Origin: an uncultured Lachnospiraceae bacterium | GTDB taxonomy: Bacteria; Bacillota_A; Clostridia; Lachnospirales; Lachnospiraceae | Direction of reading: 5' to 3' | DNA: 8,100 nt | Assembly: GCA_902773195.1 (NCBI GenBank) | Contig: CACYDL010000072.1 | Location: 1 to 8,100 of the forward strand | In this document: piece by piece, positions 1 through 6,246 of the stretch | Layout of the letters: the number at the start of each line of letters is the position of its first letter | Position numbering within the stretch: position 1 is the first letter of the stretch | The notes under the pieces: generated by a model | Told to the model about the DNA's origin: nothing | Database searches by the model: none | Seen by the model: only the letters and a program-made list of their open reading frames with translations | Made by a program: the position numbers and the translations under genes

Positions 1-1001
1 CACAGATAGAACGCGCCGTCCGGCTTCACGCAGGTATACCCGAAGGAAGCCAGGGACTCGTAGAGCAGCCGGCGGTTGCGGTCGTAATAGGCCACGTCCG
101 TCTTCGCGCCGCAGCACCTGGCGGCGACTCTCTGCATCAGGGAAGGCGCGTTGACGAATCCGAGAATGCGGTTGGCCGTATTGGCCGCCGCCGTCACGTC
201 CTCGAAATCGCTGAACTCCGAGGGGATGACGAGATAGCCGATCCGCTCGCCCGGAAGCGAGAGCGTCTTGCTGTAAGAGGAGCCCACCACGGTGTTCTCA
301 TAGAAATCCGGGATCCACGGCACCTCGACGCCGTCATAGGCGATCTCCCTGTAGGGCTCGTCGGAGATCAGCACGACGGGCGTGCCGTATTCGGCGGATT
401 TATCGCGAAGAACCTCCGCCATGGAGGATATCACGCCGGCAGGATAGACCACGCCGGTGGGATTGTTCGGTGAATTGACGATGACCGCCCTGGTGCGGGG
501 ACCGATCTTTGCCCTCAGATCGTCGAGATCCGGGTAAAAGGTCTCCGGATCCGTCGCGCACTCCCTGAGAACCGCGTCAAAATTGCCCGCGTAGGAGCGG
601 TACTCCCCGAAGTAGGGCGTCATGGTGACCACCTCGTCCCCCGGGTTGAGAAGCGTCTTGAAAAACACGTTGAGGCCGCCCGCGGCGCCCACCGTCATGA
701 TCAGGTTCTCCGCGCCGTAGGACGTGCCGTAGAGGCTGTTGAGATGCGCGGCGATGGCGCTTCTCACATCCTCGTAGCCGGAATTGTTCATATACCCGTG
801 GACGAGGACGGGGTCCTCGCTGTTCACGATGTCGACGATGGCTTCCTTCACCGCCTCCGGGGCCGGGACGTTGGGGTTTCCGAGGCTGAAATCATAGACG
901 TGATCCGCTCCGTACTTCGCAGCCATCTTTTTGCCTTCTTCGAACATCGCCCGGATCGCCGAGCTGTTCCTGACGAATCCCTGCATCTTTTCGGAAATCA
1001 T
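1..1001 (-). CDS. PLP-dependent aminotransferase, class I/II (3' end beyond left edge)
   Basis: Fold-type I pyridoxal-phosphate aminotransferase, a cytoplasmic enzyme moving amino groups between an amino acid and a 2-oxo acid. The frame was translated by hand: 333 codons run from the ATG at 1001 to the window edge without a stop. Visible landmarks in family order are an N-terminal SLGNPN segment, the NSPNNPTG motif (Asn180 region), ISDEPY with Asp214 and Tyr217 (cofactor pyridine nitrogen and ring oxygen contacts), and SYSKTLSLPGERIGY, in which Lys245 should form the Schiff base. Relatives are usually about 390-400 residues, so roughly 60 C-terminal residues, including the substrate-carboxylate arginine, are missing from view. 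The start is supported by GGGAGG about 8 bases upstream. Substrate (aspartate, aromatic or other) cannot be read from the sequence. It lies downstream of tyrS on the same strand; I saw no clear promoter in the 188-base gap, so co-transcription is possible but unproven. Confidence 0.93.
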   Translation of the reverse strand, partial: MISEKMQGFVRNSSAIRAMFEEGKKMAAKYGADHVYDFSLGNPNVPAPEAVKEAIVDIVNSEDPVLVHGYMNNSGYEDVRSAIAAHLNSLYGTSYGAENLIMTVGAAGGLNVFFKTLLNPGDEVVTMTPYFGEYRSYAGNFDAVLRECATDPETFYPDLDDLRAKIGPRTRAVIVNSPNNPTGVVYPAGVISSMAEVLRDKSAEYGTPVVLISDEPYREIAYDGVEVPWIPDFYENTVVGSSYSKTLSLPGERIGYLVIPSEFSDFEDVTAAANTANRILGFVNAPSLMQRVAARCCGAKTDVAYYDRNRRLLYESLASFGYTCVKPDGAFYL

Positions 1002-1065
1002 GTCCCGATCCTCCCTTCTGTCCGGTCCCCCGGATTGCCTTTCTTCGAAATGACTTTGTTCTGCC

Positions 1066-1198
1066 GCCTTCGTCCGGCCGCCTTATTTCAGGACGCCTTA
1101 TTTACGGACGCTTTATTGTCGCCCGCCTTTATTTCCGGCTGCCTTATTGCCGCCCGCCTTATTTCAGGACGCCTGTTTTTCGCCCGCCTTTATTCGAC
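1066..1198. repeat. Degenerate 15-bp tandem repeat array between tyrS and the aminotransferase gene
   Basis: About eight and a half head-to-tail units of 13-16 bp fill most of this gap. In plus-strand orientation the units begin at 1066, 1080, 1095, 1110, 1125, 1141, 1156, 1171 and 1186. The clearest form is GCCTTATTTCAGGAC, present identically at 1080-1094 and 1156-1170. Other units keep GCC(T)TTATT and vary in the second half between CAGGAC, ACGGAC, GTCGCCC and GCCGCCC. The last unit overlaps the end of tyrS and contains its TAA stop (1190-1192). The array does not resemble a terminator (no stem followed by a T-run), a CRISPR array (no spacers) or an insertion sequence. Its role is unknown; slippage-derived minisatellite DNA is the simplest explanation. 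Confidence 0.85.
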
Positions 1199-2416
1199 GG
1201 TCAGCTTCTTGTGAAGCTTCTTTCCCTTGCTGATGACGGTCTCTCCCTTCGCGAGCTCGTCGAGGGAGAGACGCTCGAAGGGATCCGTGACCTTGCGGTC
1301 GCCGATCTTCACGGAGCCGTCCTTGGTGATGGCGCGCCTCGCCTCGCTGTTGCTCGCCGCGAGACCTGCCTTTACCAGCACCGCGATGACGCCGATGCTT
1401 CCGTCTTCAAAATCGTCGTCCCGGAGCGTCGTCGTCGGGATCTCGGCGGCGGGGCCTCCGCCGAAGAGCGCCCTGGCCGCGGCCTGGGCCTTTTCGGCCT
1501 CCTCCTCGCCGTGAACCAGCTTCGTCAGCTCATACGCCAGGATTTCCTTCGCCTTGTTGAGCTCGCTGCCCTCCCATCGGTCCATCGCGTCGATTTCCTC
1601 GAGGGGAAGGAACGTGAGGAGACGGATGCAGCGGAGCACGTCGGTATCGGCGACGTTTCTCCAGTACTGGTAGAACTCGTAGGGCGTGGTCTTCGCCGGG
1701 TCGAGCCACACGGCGCCTCCGACGGTCTTTCCCATCTTCTGCCCCTCGGAGTTGAGAAGCAGCACCTGGGTCATCGCGTCCGCGTCGCCGCCGATCTTCT
1801 TGCGGATCAGCTCCGTCCCCGCGAGCATGTTGCTCCACTGGTCGTCGCCGCCGAACTGAAGATTGCAGCCGTAATCGCAGTACAGCCTGTAAAAATCATA
1901 GGCCTGCATGATCATGTAGTTAAATTCGAGGAAGCTCAGCCCCTTCTCCATCCTCTGCTTGTAGCACTCGGCGCGAAGCATGACGTTGACGTTGAAATGG
2001 GCGCCCACCTCCCGGAGGAACTCCACGTAGTTGAGGCCGAGCAGCCAGTCGGCGTTATTCACCATGAGGGCCTTGCCGTCGGAGAAGTCGATGAAGCGGC
2101 TCATCTGTACCTTGAACGAATCGATATTGTGCTGGATCTGCTCTTTTGTGAGCATCTTCCGCATATCCGTCTTGCCGGAGGGATCGCCGATCATGCCGGT
2201 GCCGCCCCCGAGAAGCGCGATGGGCCTGTTGCCCGCCATCTGGAGCCTCTTCATCAGGCAGAGCGCCATGAAATGCCCCACGTGGAGACTGTCGGCCGTC
2301 GGGTCGAATCCGATATAGAAAACCGCTTTCCCGGTATTGACAAGTTCCCTGATTCTCTCCTCATCTGTCACCTGCGCGATGAGGCCTCTTGCCTGAAGCT
2401 CTTCATAAATCTGCAT
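1190..2416 (-). CDS. tyrS: Tyrosyl-tRNA synthetase
   Basis: Class Ic aminoacyl-tRNA synthetase that activates tyrosine with ATP and charges tRNA-Tyr in the cytoplasm. The 408-residue length is normal for bacterial TyrRS. The Rossmann catalytic domain carries the HIGH-type motif as HVGH at residues 45-48, GGGTGMIGDPSG at about 70-81, the tyrosine-pocket region around QAYDF (171-175) and GGDDQW (189-194), and the KMSKS loop as KMGKT at 227-231. The KMGKT form is the TyrS-type variant (compare KFGKT in well-studied TyrS enzymes) rather than the KMSKS of TyrZ. An S4-like RNA-binding domain follows at about 342-405 (SEARRAITKDGSVKIGDRKV). AAAGGTGA lies about 7 bases before the ATG. Only 35 bases separate it from the upstream Nudix gene, leaving no room for the T-box leader that often precedes tyrS in Firmicutes, so expression probably depends on the upstream operon promoter. 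Its stop codon lies inside the tandem array. Confidence 0.97.
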   Translation of the reverse strand: MQIYEELQARGLIAQVTDEERIRELVNTGKAVFYIGFDPTADSLHVGHFMALCLMKRLQMAGNRPIALLGGGTGMIGDPSGKTDMRKMLTKEQIQHNIDSFKVQMSRFIDFSDGKALMVNNADWLLGLNYVEFLREVGAHFNVNVMLRAECYKQRMEKGLSFLEFNYMIMQAYDFYRLYCDYGCNLQFGGDDQWSNMLAGTELIRKKIGGDADAMTQVLLLNSEGQKMGKTVGGAVWLDPAKTTPYEFYQYWRNVADTDVLRCIRLLTFLPLEEIDAMDRWEGSELNKAKEILAYELTKLVHGEEEAEKAQAAARALFGGGPAAEIPTTTLRDDDFEDGSIGVIAVLVKAGLAASNSEARRAITKDGSVKIGDRKVTDPFERLSLDELAKGETVISKGKKLHKKLTVE

Positions 2417-2451
2417 AAGCTGTCACCTTTCCCTTCATTAGACTGCAGAAA

Positions 2452-3096
2452 TCAACTCTCTGAAACGCCCGGCTCCCGGCCGTACTCCCCCGCCTTCAGG
2501 AAGGCGAAGGGATCCGGGTCCGACAGAAAATGCATCAGCTGGAGGGACGCGTTCGCCGCCATCCTCTCCTCCCGGAGGATCCGGGCCGCTTCCGCGCGGT
2601 CCGCCAGGACCACCTCGATCTCCTCGGTGTCCTCCAGGCTCTGGTCGCGGACGTCGCCGTCGGCGTAGCCGTAGACAAAGGCGCAGGCCTCGTCCGTCAT
2701 CCCGTCCGTCATGTAGTACGGCCTGGTAAACATCGGATCCGCCTTGATCGGCGTGAAACGAAGCCCGGTCTCCTCCCGGACCTCCCGCACGGCGGTCTCG
2801 TAGTAATCCTCGCCGGGCTCGACGAGACCGGCCGGGAATTCATAGACCGTGCTGCCGATGGGCCAGCGGAACTGGCGGATCAGCAGCACCTTGTCGTGCT
2901 TTTCGCCGCAGAGCGCGTAGATCGCGACTCCGTCCGCCCTCGTCCTGCCCCTCCTGAGCTCCAGCTCCTCCTCGCGCTCCGCCCGGGAGGCGAGATAATA
3001 GACACCGGGCTCTCCGGTCTTTTTGACCGTGTCCAGCTGAAAGAAATTCAGAAACTTTGTGTGGGTCACCTGCGTCACCCTGCTGATGATTCCCAT
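2452..3096 (-). CDS. Nudix hydrolase, ADP-ribose pyrophosphatase (NudF)-like
   Basis: Hydrolyses a nucleoside diphosphate linked to another moiety; the likely class of substrate is ADP-ribose or another nucleotide sugar. The 214-residue protein has a complete Nudix box at residues 90-112, matching G-x5-E-x7-REVxEETGL, with the RExxEE glutamates that bind the catalytic metal all present. The preceding YEFPAGLVEPGE context is typical of the ADP-ribose pyrophosphatase branch. Residues 1-50 form the variable N-terminal part and include a highly charged stretch near 38-53; RQFRWPIGSTVYEFPAG is the usual strand before the box. The start is close behind the L,D-transpeptidase gene (10-base gap). AAGGAG overlaps the last codons of that gene and GGGAG sits 5 bases before the ATG, suggesting translational coupling. 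Exact substrate is inference; Nudix specificity is hard to predict. No link to its cell-wall neighbour is evident. Confidence 0.92.
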   Translation of the reverse strand: MGIISRVTQVTHTKFLNFFQLDTVKKTGEPGVYYLASRAEREEELELRRGRTRADGVAIYALCGEKHDKVLLIRQFRWPIGSTVYEFPAGLVEPGEDYYETAVREVREETGLRFTPIKADPMFTRPYYMTDGMTDEACAFVYGYADGDVRDQSLEDTEEIEVVLADRAEAARILREERMAANASLQLMHFLSDPDPFAFLKAGEYGREPGVSES

Positions 3097-3106
3097 CAGG
3101 ACTCCC

Positions 3107-4615
3107 TCACTCCTTGTAATTCTCGTAGTAATCGACGTTGACTTCTCCGGTTCCCTTCGTAAAGACGCTGTCGTCGTACTCCATGCCGTAGACGACGACG
3201 GCCTCCCCGAGCTCCACGTTGCTGTAGACGTCGTCCATGACCCATTCCGGGACGTTGACGCAGCCGTGGGACCCGTCGTAGAGCCAGATCTTACCGCCGA
3301 AATTCTCTCTCCAGGGGGCGTCGTGGAGGCCCTCGCCTCCGTTGAACCGCACCCAGTAGCTCACCGGCTCGGCGTAGCCTTCCACCGCGACATCGCCGAG
3401 AACGGCGTTCTCCTCCTTGAGGTTGATGGCGTAACAGCCGTAGTACGTCACCCGTCCGTACACCGGAAGTCCCGTCACGACCTCGGTGTCCACGACGATC
3501 TCTCCGTCCTTCCACACCCAGAGGTGCTGGTCCTTCACGCTGACCTCCACGTAATTGCCTCCCAGGCCGTGGTTCGTGTGGTAGGGCGGCTCGTGGTAGT
3601 AGGGAACGTCGTAGCTGCCGGAATCGCCGTTCATGATCCGGTCGTAGATCTCGCCCGGCGTCGTCTCGTCGTCGATCTCATAGCCGTAGTTCCCGTAGGG
3701 ATCGATCCAGACCTCCCTTCCGGTGGCGGTCGTAAACTTGAACGAGCTGGCGTAGGTGTCGTAGTCGTACTTCCACTCGGCGACCATCTCCCGGATTTTG
3801 TCCATGCTGAGCGTGACGTGCACGCCGTCATCGACGAGAAGGCTGCCGATCTTGTTTCCGTCGAATACGACTATATTCTCGGCCACGTCATAGGTGAGCC
3901 CGGAGGCCTTCATGAAGCGGTTCCACTCGTCCCTCCTCGTCACCAGATTTTCGTTGTCCGAGGTGATCTCGGGCAGATACTGATAGGGAGTGACGTCTAT
4001 GCTCTTCCTGCAGAGCCCCACCGCGTCGGCGATGGCGGCCCGGGTCTCGGTCTCCATGAGCTTTGTCCCGATGACCTCCGGGATGATCTCGTAGGAGCCG
4101 TCCTCCGCCTTGGACAGGCCCGCGTTGACCGGCTCGACCATTTTGTCCGGGTCCATCATCTGAAGAGACGTGATCCGGTCGTGCAGAAGGTCGTTGTCGT
4201 AGTGCATGTCGAGATCGACGGTGTACTCTTTATTTCTGAAATTTTCGGTGATCCAGCTGAAGGCCTTCTGCTTCTTCAGCGCCTTCTTCGCGTCGGCGGC
4301 TCCCTCGATATAGAGCCCGAGCCCGTCTCCCGTGATGGTCTCCGACGCGCCGCCCGGGCCGGTGATCTCCAGCCGGTAGTCCTCCGCGCCGTGCTCCGTC
4401 AGCAGGGCTCTGGCGTCCTTGAGGGAGAGGCCGCTCACCTCAATACCGTTGACCCATGATTTATTCTGAAAATGGCCCACATACCACAGCGACCTGACAA
4501 GATAAAACAAGAGCAGGGCAGCGATCACGGCGATGACCGCGCGCTGTCGGAAAACAAGAGAATTTCTCTCCTCCTGCGATATGATCTTTCTGATTTTTCC
4601 CTTTCCGTATCTCAT
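3107..4615 (-). CDS. Membrane-anchored L,D-transpeptidase (YkuD catalytic domain)
   Basis: Predicted extracytoplasmic enzyme that forms 3-3 cross-links between peptidoglycan stem peptides, or attaches groups to them, by a cysteine mechanism. Of 502 residues, 1-24 are basic and cytoplasmic, and 25-45 form one hydrophobic helix (AVIAVIAALLLFYLV core) acting as an uncleaved signal anchor. Residues about 55-340 resemble the peptidoglycan-binding region seen before YkuD in clostridial relatives (NGIEVSGLSLKDA at about 56-68 is typical; a second similar segment ends near 331). The YkuD domain runs from about 355 (YVEVSVKDQHLWVWKDGE) to 478. The active-site signature is intact: His431, then SHGCVN with Ser449, His450, Gly451 and nucleophile Cys452. 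A Tyr/Asp-rich tail of about 24 residues ends the protein. The start has AAGGA 5-6 bases upstream. It is second in the operon, 39 bases after the M20 peptidase. Enzymes of this type are carbapenem-sensitive but ampicillin-tolerant in other bacteria; whether that applies here is unknown. Confidence 0.94.
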   Translation of the reverse strand: MRYGKGKIRKIISQEERNSLVFRQRAVIAVIAALLLFYLVRSLWYVGHFQNKSWVNGIEVSGLSLKDARALLTEHGAEDYRLEITGPGGASETITGDGLGLYIEGAADAKKALKKQKAFSWITENFRNKEYTVDLDMHYDNDLLHDRITSLQMMDPDKMVEPVNAGLSKAEDGSYEIIPEVIGTKLMETETRAAIADAVGLCRKSIDVTPYQYLPEITSDNENLVTRRDEWNRFMKASGLTYDVAENIVVFDGNKIGSLLVDDGVHVTLSMDKIREMVAEWKYDYDTYASSFKFTTATGREVWIDPYGNYGYEIDDETTPGEIYDRIMNGDSGSYDVPYYHEPPYHTNHGLGGNYVEVSVKDQHLWVWKDGEIVVDTEVVTGLPVYGRVTYYGCYAINLKEENAVLGDVAVEGYAEPVSYWVRFNGGEGLHDAPWRENFGGKIWLYDGSHGCVNVPEWVMDDVYSNVELGEAVVVYGMEYDDSVFTKGTGEVNVDYYENYKE

Positions 4616-4654
4616 GCTCTTCCTTAGTCAGCTCCCACAGACAGGCAGGATTTT

Positions 4655-5980
4655 CTACAGCTTTCCGATCAGGCGGATGTAGAACCGGATCATGGTAAAC
4701 AGGGTTTCAAAGGCGACGGACTCGTTCGCGCCGTGCACGGAGGACCGCTCCTCCTTCGTCATGATCATCGGGGAGAACCGATAGATATGATCGGTGAGCT
4801 CCGAATAGAACCTGGCGTCCGTGCCTCCGTTCATCTGGTAGGGGGCGACGACAGCGCCCGGCCAGGTCTCGCGCACCGTGCTTCTGAGAAGATCGTACTC
4901 CGGGCACCGGATCTCGGAGACCGGGGACGGATTGGTCCCGTTGACCACTTCGATGCGGAAGCCGGGATCTCTCACGGTTCGCAGGATCCTGTCCGCCGCG
5001 CCCGCCACGGTGTCTCCCTCCAGGAGTCTCACATTGAGCCCGAGGGAGACGGAATCCGGGAGCACATTCAGCTCGGACCCTCCTTCCATGACCGTCAGGG
5101 CAACCGTCGTCCGGACCATGGCGTCAAAGGTTCCCCCCAGAACCGACGCGGCCGCCGCCACGGCGGGCGCCGCCAGCTCCGGATGCGCGAAAACAGGCTT
5201 CTCAAAGAAGGGGACTTCGTCCGCCAGCTCGCGGAACATCAGCTTCACCGCCGTGGACAGCCTGGCGGGAAACGGATGCCGGCGGATCCTCACCGCGGCC
5301 TGCGCCGCCCGGTCCACAAGCGCGTTCTTCGCGGGGACCGAGGCGTGTCCGCCCCCGCCGCTGACCGTCAGCAGATAATTGGCTGTTCCCTTCTCGGCGA
5401 TGCCGATCATCGCCGCCTGCCGCCGCAGGCCGGGAAGTCCCTCGGGGATCACGGATCCTCCTTCGTCGAGGACAAAGGAAGGCCTGACGCCGCGCGCCTT
5501 CAGCCGGCCGACGATCTCGCGGCAGCAGCTGCCGCAGATCTCCTCCTCGCCGCCGAAGGACAGCCATATGTCGTTCTCCGGCAGAAAGCCGCCGGAGAGG
5601 CGGTACTCCATCGCCTCCAGAATCGCCCAGAGCGTGCTTTTCGTGTCAAGGGTTCCCCTTCCGTAGATCCGGTCCCCGATGATCTCGGCGGCGAAAGGAT
5701 CGCAGCACCAGGCCTTCTGTTCCGCCGGAACCACGTCCATATGCGCCATGAGGACGGAGGGCTTCTCCTGTCTCCTTCCGGGGATCCGGATCAGCAGACC
5801 GTACTCTCCCACCTCCTCCGTCTCGCCCAGGGACGAGACAAAAGGAAACCGCCCGGCGATGAGCTCTTTCATCCGCCGGAATGCCTCCCGGTCAGTCTTT
5901 TCCCCATCGGAATACGAGATGGTCCGAAGGCGGATCATATCCCTGAAATCATGGATCGTTTTAGACTTTTTCAGCTTCAT
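4655..5980 (-). CDS. M20-family zinc metallopeptidase (CPS1/PM20D1-like carboxypeptidase)
   Basis: Predicted cytoplasmic di-zinc hydrolase removing a residue from small peptides or N-acyl amino acids. Numbered from the chosen start (441 residues), the ligand set looks complete: His80 and Asp82 in MAHMDVVP, bridging Asp112 in GRGTLDTK, general base Glu146 and ligand Glu147 in GGEEEICG, Asp172 in VLDEGG, and C-terminal His416 in SSVHGANE. The lid/dimerisation domain (about 195-310) includes SGGGGHASVP. The DEGG, GGTDAR and HGANE combination points to the CPS1/PM20D1 branch rather than DapE or ArgE. An in-frame ATG at 6001 would add seven residues (448 in all), but it lies at or just after the probable transcription start, while GGGGAAG precedes the ATG at 5980 by 7 bases; I therefore take 5980. 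No signal peptide is visible. As first gene of the operon, directly before an L,D-transpeptidase, it might process wall-derived peptides, but this is speculation; the true substrate is unknown. Confidence 0.9.
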   Translation of the reverse strand: MKLKKSKTIHDFRDMIRLRTISYSDGEKTDREAFRRMKELIAGRFPFVSSLGETEEVGEYGLLIRIPGRRQEKPSVLMAHMDVVPAEQKAWCCDPFAAEIIGDRIYGRGTLDTKSTLWAILEAMEYRLSGGFLPENDIWLSFGGEEEICGSCCREIVGRLKARGVRPSFVLDEGGSVIPEGLPGLRRQAAMIGIAEKGTANYLLTVSGGGGHASVPAKNALVDRAAQAAVRIRRHPFPARLSTAVKLMFRELADEVPFFEKPVFAHPELAAPAVAAAASVLGGTFDAMVRTTVALTVMEGGSELNVLPDSVSLGLNVRLLEGDTVAGAADRILRTVRDPGFRIEVVNGTNPSPVSEIRCPEYDLLRSTVRETWPGAVVAPYQMNGGTDARFYSELTDHIYRFSPMIMTKEERSSVHGANESVAFETLFTMIRFYIRLIGKL

Positions 5981-5987
5981 CCGACTT

Positions 5988-5994
5988 CTTCCCC
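5988..5994 (-). promoter_or_regulatory. Ribosome binding site deciding the M20 peptidase start
   Basis: On the minus strand GGGGAAG lies 7 bases before the ATG at 5980. The upstream in-frame ATG at 6001 has no purine-rich site at a suitable distance and would sit within a few bases of the inferred transcript start. The site therefore favours the 441-residue product. Confidence 0.65.
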
Positions 5995-6004
5995 ATTGCA
6001 TACA

Positions 6005-6030
6005 TACTCAGAATATACCCTACTCAGAAT
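6005..6030. repeat. 10-bp direct repeat, 16-bp period, inside the operon promoter
   Basis: TACTCAGAAT occurs exactly at 6005-6014 and again at 6021-6030. Between them lies the candidate -10 region of the leftward promoter, so the copies flank and overlap it. A 16-bp period places the copies about one and a half helical turns apart. It could be a two-site operator or merely a small tandem duplication; the flanking bases after each copy are also partly alike (both contain GTAT on the minus strand). Confidence 0.6.
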
Positions 6031-6045
6031 GGGCTTTTCTGTCAA
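6012..6045 (-). promoter_or_regulatory. Probable sigma-A promoter of the leftward operon
   Basis: A perfect TTGACA -35 element is read on the minus strand at 6045-6040. With 17 bases of spacing, the -10 would be TAGGGT (6022-6017), a weak match; a better hexamer, TATATT (6017-6012), sits 22 bases from the -35, which is too far for ordinary use. Either choice puts the transcript start near 6004-6011, just before the M20 gene, and no other promoter was seen before the downstream operon genes. The imperfect -10 spacing, and the direct repeat across it, suggest that an activator or repressor may act here. Confidence 0.6.
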
Positions 6046-6052
6046 GTATTTT

Positions 6053-6082
6053 CGTCAGTGGGCGCCGCCCCGACGTGTTTTT
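6053..6082 (+). other. Imperfect GC-rich hairpin followed by a T-run
   Basis: CGTC (6053-6056) can pair with GACG (6072-6075), and GGGC (6060-6063) with GCCC (6067-6070) around a three-base loop, with a 3:1 internal bulge. TGTTTTT follows at 6076-6082, then AAAAA. This has the outline of a weak plus-strand intrinsic terminator, but no plus-strand gene lies upstream of it in the window. It could stop antisense transcription entering the divergent promoter region. It may be chance. Confidence 0.3.
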
Positions 6083-6170
6083 AAAAACCGCGTCATGCAG
6101 ATCCGTTTTTGTCTCGTCGCGGTTTCCGTTTCCGTATGGAAGTCTGATTTTTCCTTATTTTCCGCGGCTC

Positions 6171-6199
6171 TTTTCTTTTCGCGGAGAATATGGTATGCT
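6171..6199 (+). promoter_or_regulatory. Probable extended -10 promoter of the DegV-family gene
   Basis: TGGTATGCT at 6191-6199 gives an extended -10 (TG-n-TATGCT). A poor -35, TTTTCT, lies at 6171-6176 with 17-bp spacing; extended -10 promoters tolerate this. The transcript would start near 6206, about 40 bases before the chosen start codon. This placement also makes the upstream in-frame ATG at 6190 unusable because it would precede the transcript start. Confidence 0.5.
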
Positions 6200-6234
6200 A
6201 CCCGGTGATTTCAGATTTAGAAAACCTTCTGAAG

Positions 6235-6239
6235 AGGAG
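6235..6239 (+). promoter_or_regulatory. Ribosome binding site deciding the DegV start
   Basis: AGGAG, within GAAGAGGAGA, lies 7 bases before the ATG at 6247. The alternative ATG at 6190 has no comparable site and lies next to the promoter's -10. Confidence 0.85.
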
Positions 6240-6246
6240 AACTTTC

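Noticed and set aside
1066..1198. CRISPR array
   Set aside because: Units are contiguous, 13-16 bp, without unique spacers, and no cas genes are near.
744..1214. Plus-strand open frame of 156 codons
   Set aside because: Most of it is antisense to the aminotransferase gene, which has clear catalytic motifs; the rest translates the tandem array. No ribosome binding site and no family resemblance.
2417..2451. T-box leader before tyrS
   Set aside because: Only 35 bases are available, far too short for a T-box, and no T-box sequence was seen.
1211..2668. Long plus-strand open frame of 485 codons
   Set aside because: Antisense to tyrS and the end of the Nudix gene; long antisense frames are expected in GC-rich coding DNA. 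Composition is not protein-like.
3059..4459. Plus-strand frame of 466 codons rich in Val, His and Asp
   Set aside because: Mirror of the L,D-transpeptidase gene, whose SHGCVN active site and membrane anchor are unmistakable.
5999..6001. Upstream ATG as the M20 peptidase start
   Set aside because: It lies at or next to the inferred transcript start and lacks a ribosome binding site; the ATG at 5980 has one.
6190..6192. Upstream ATG as the DegV start
   Set aside because: It lies beside the -10 element, would add 19 residues not found in the family, and lacks a ribosome binding site.
4733..6208. Plus-strand frame of 491 codons
   Set aside because: Antisense to the M20 peptidase, which shows the full set of metal ligands; the frame also runs through the divergent promoter region.
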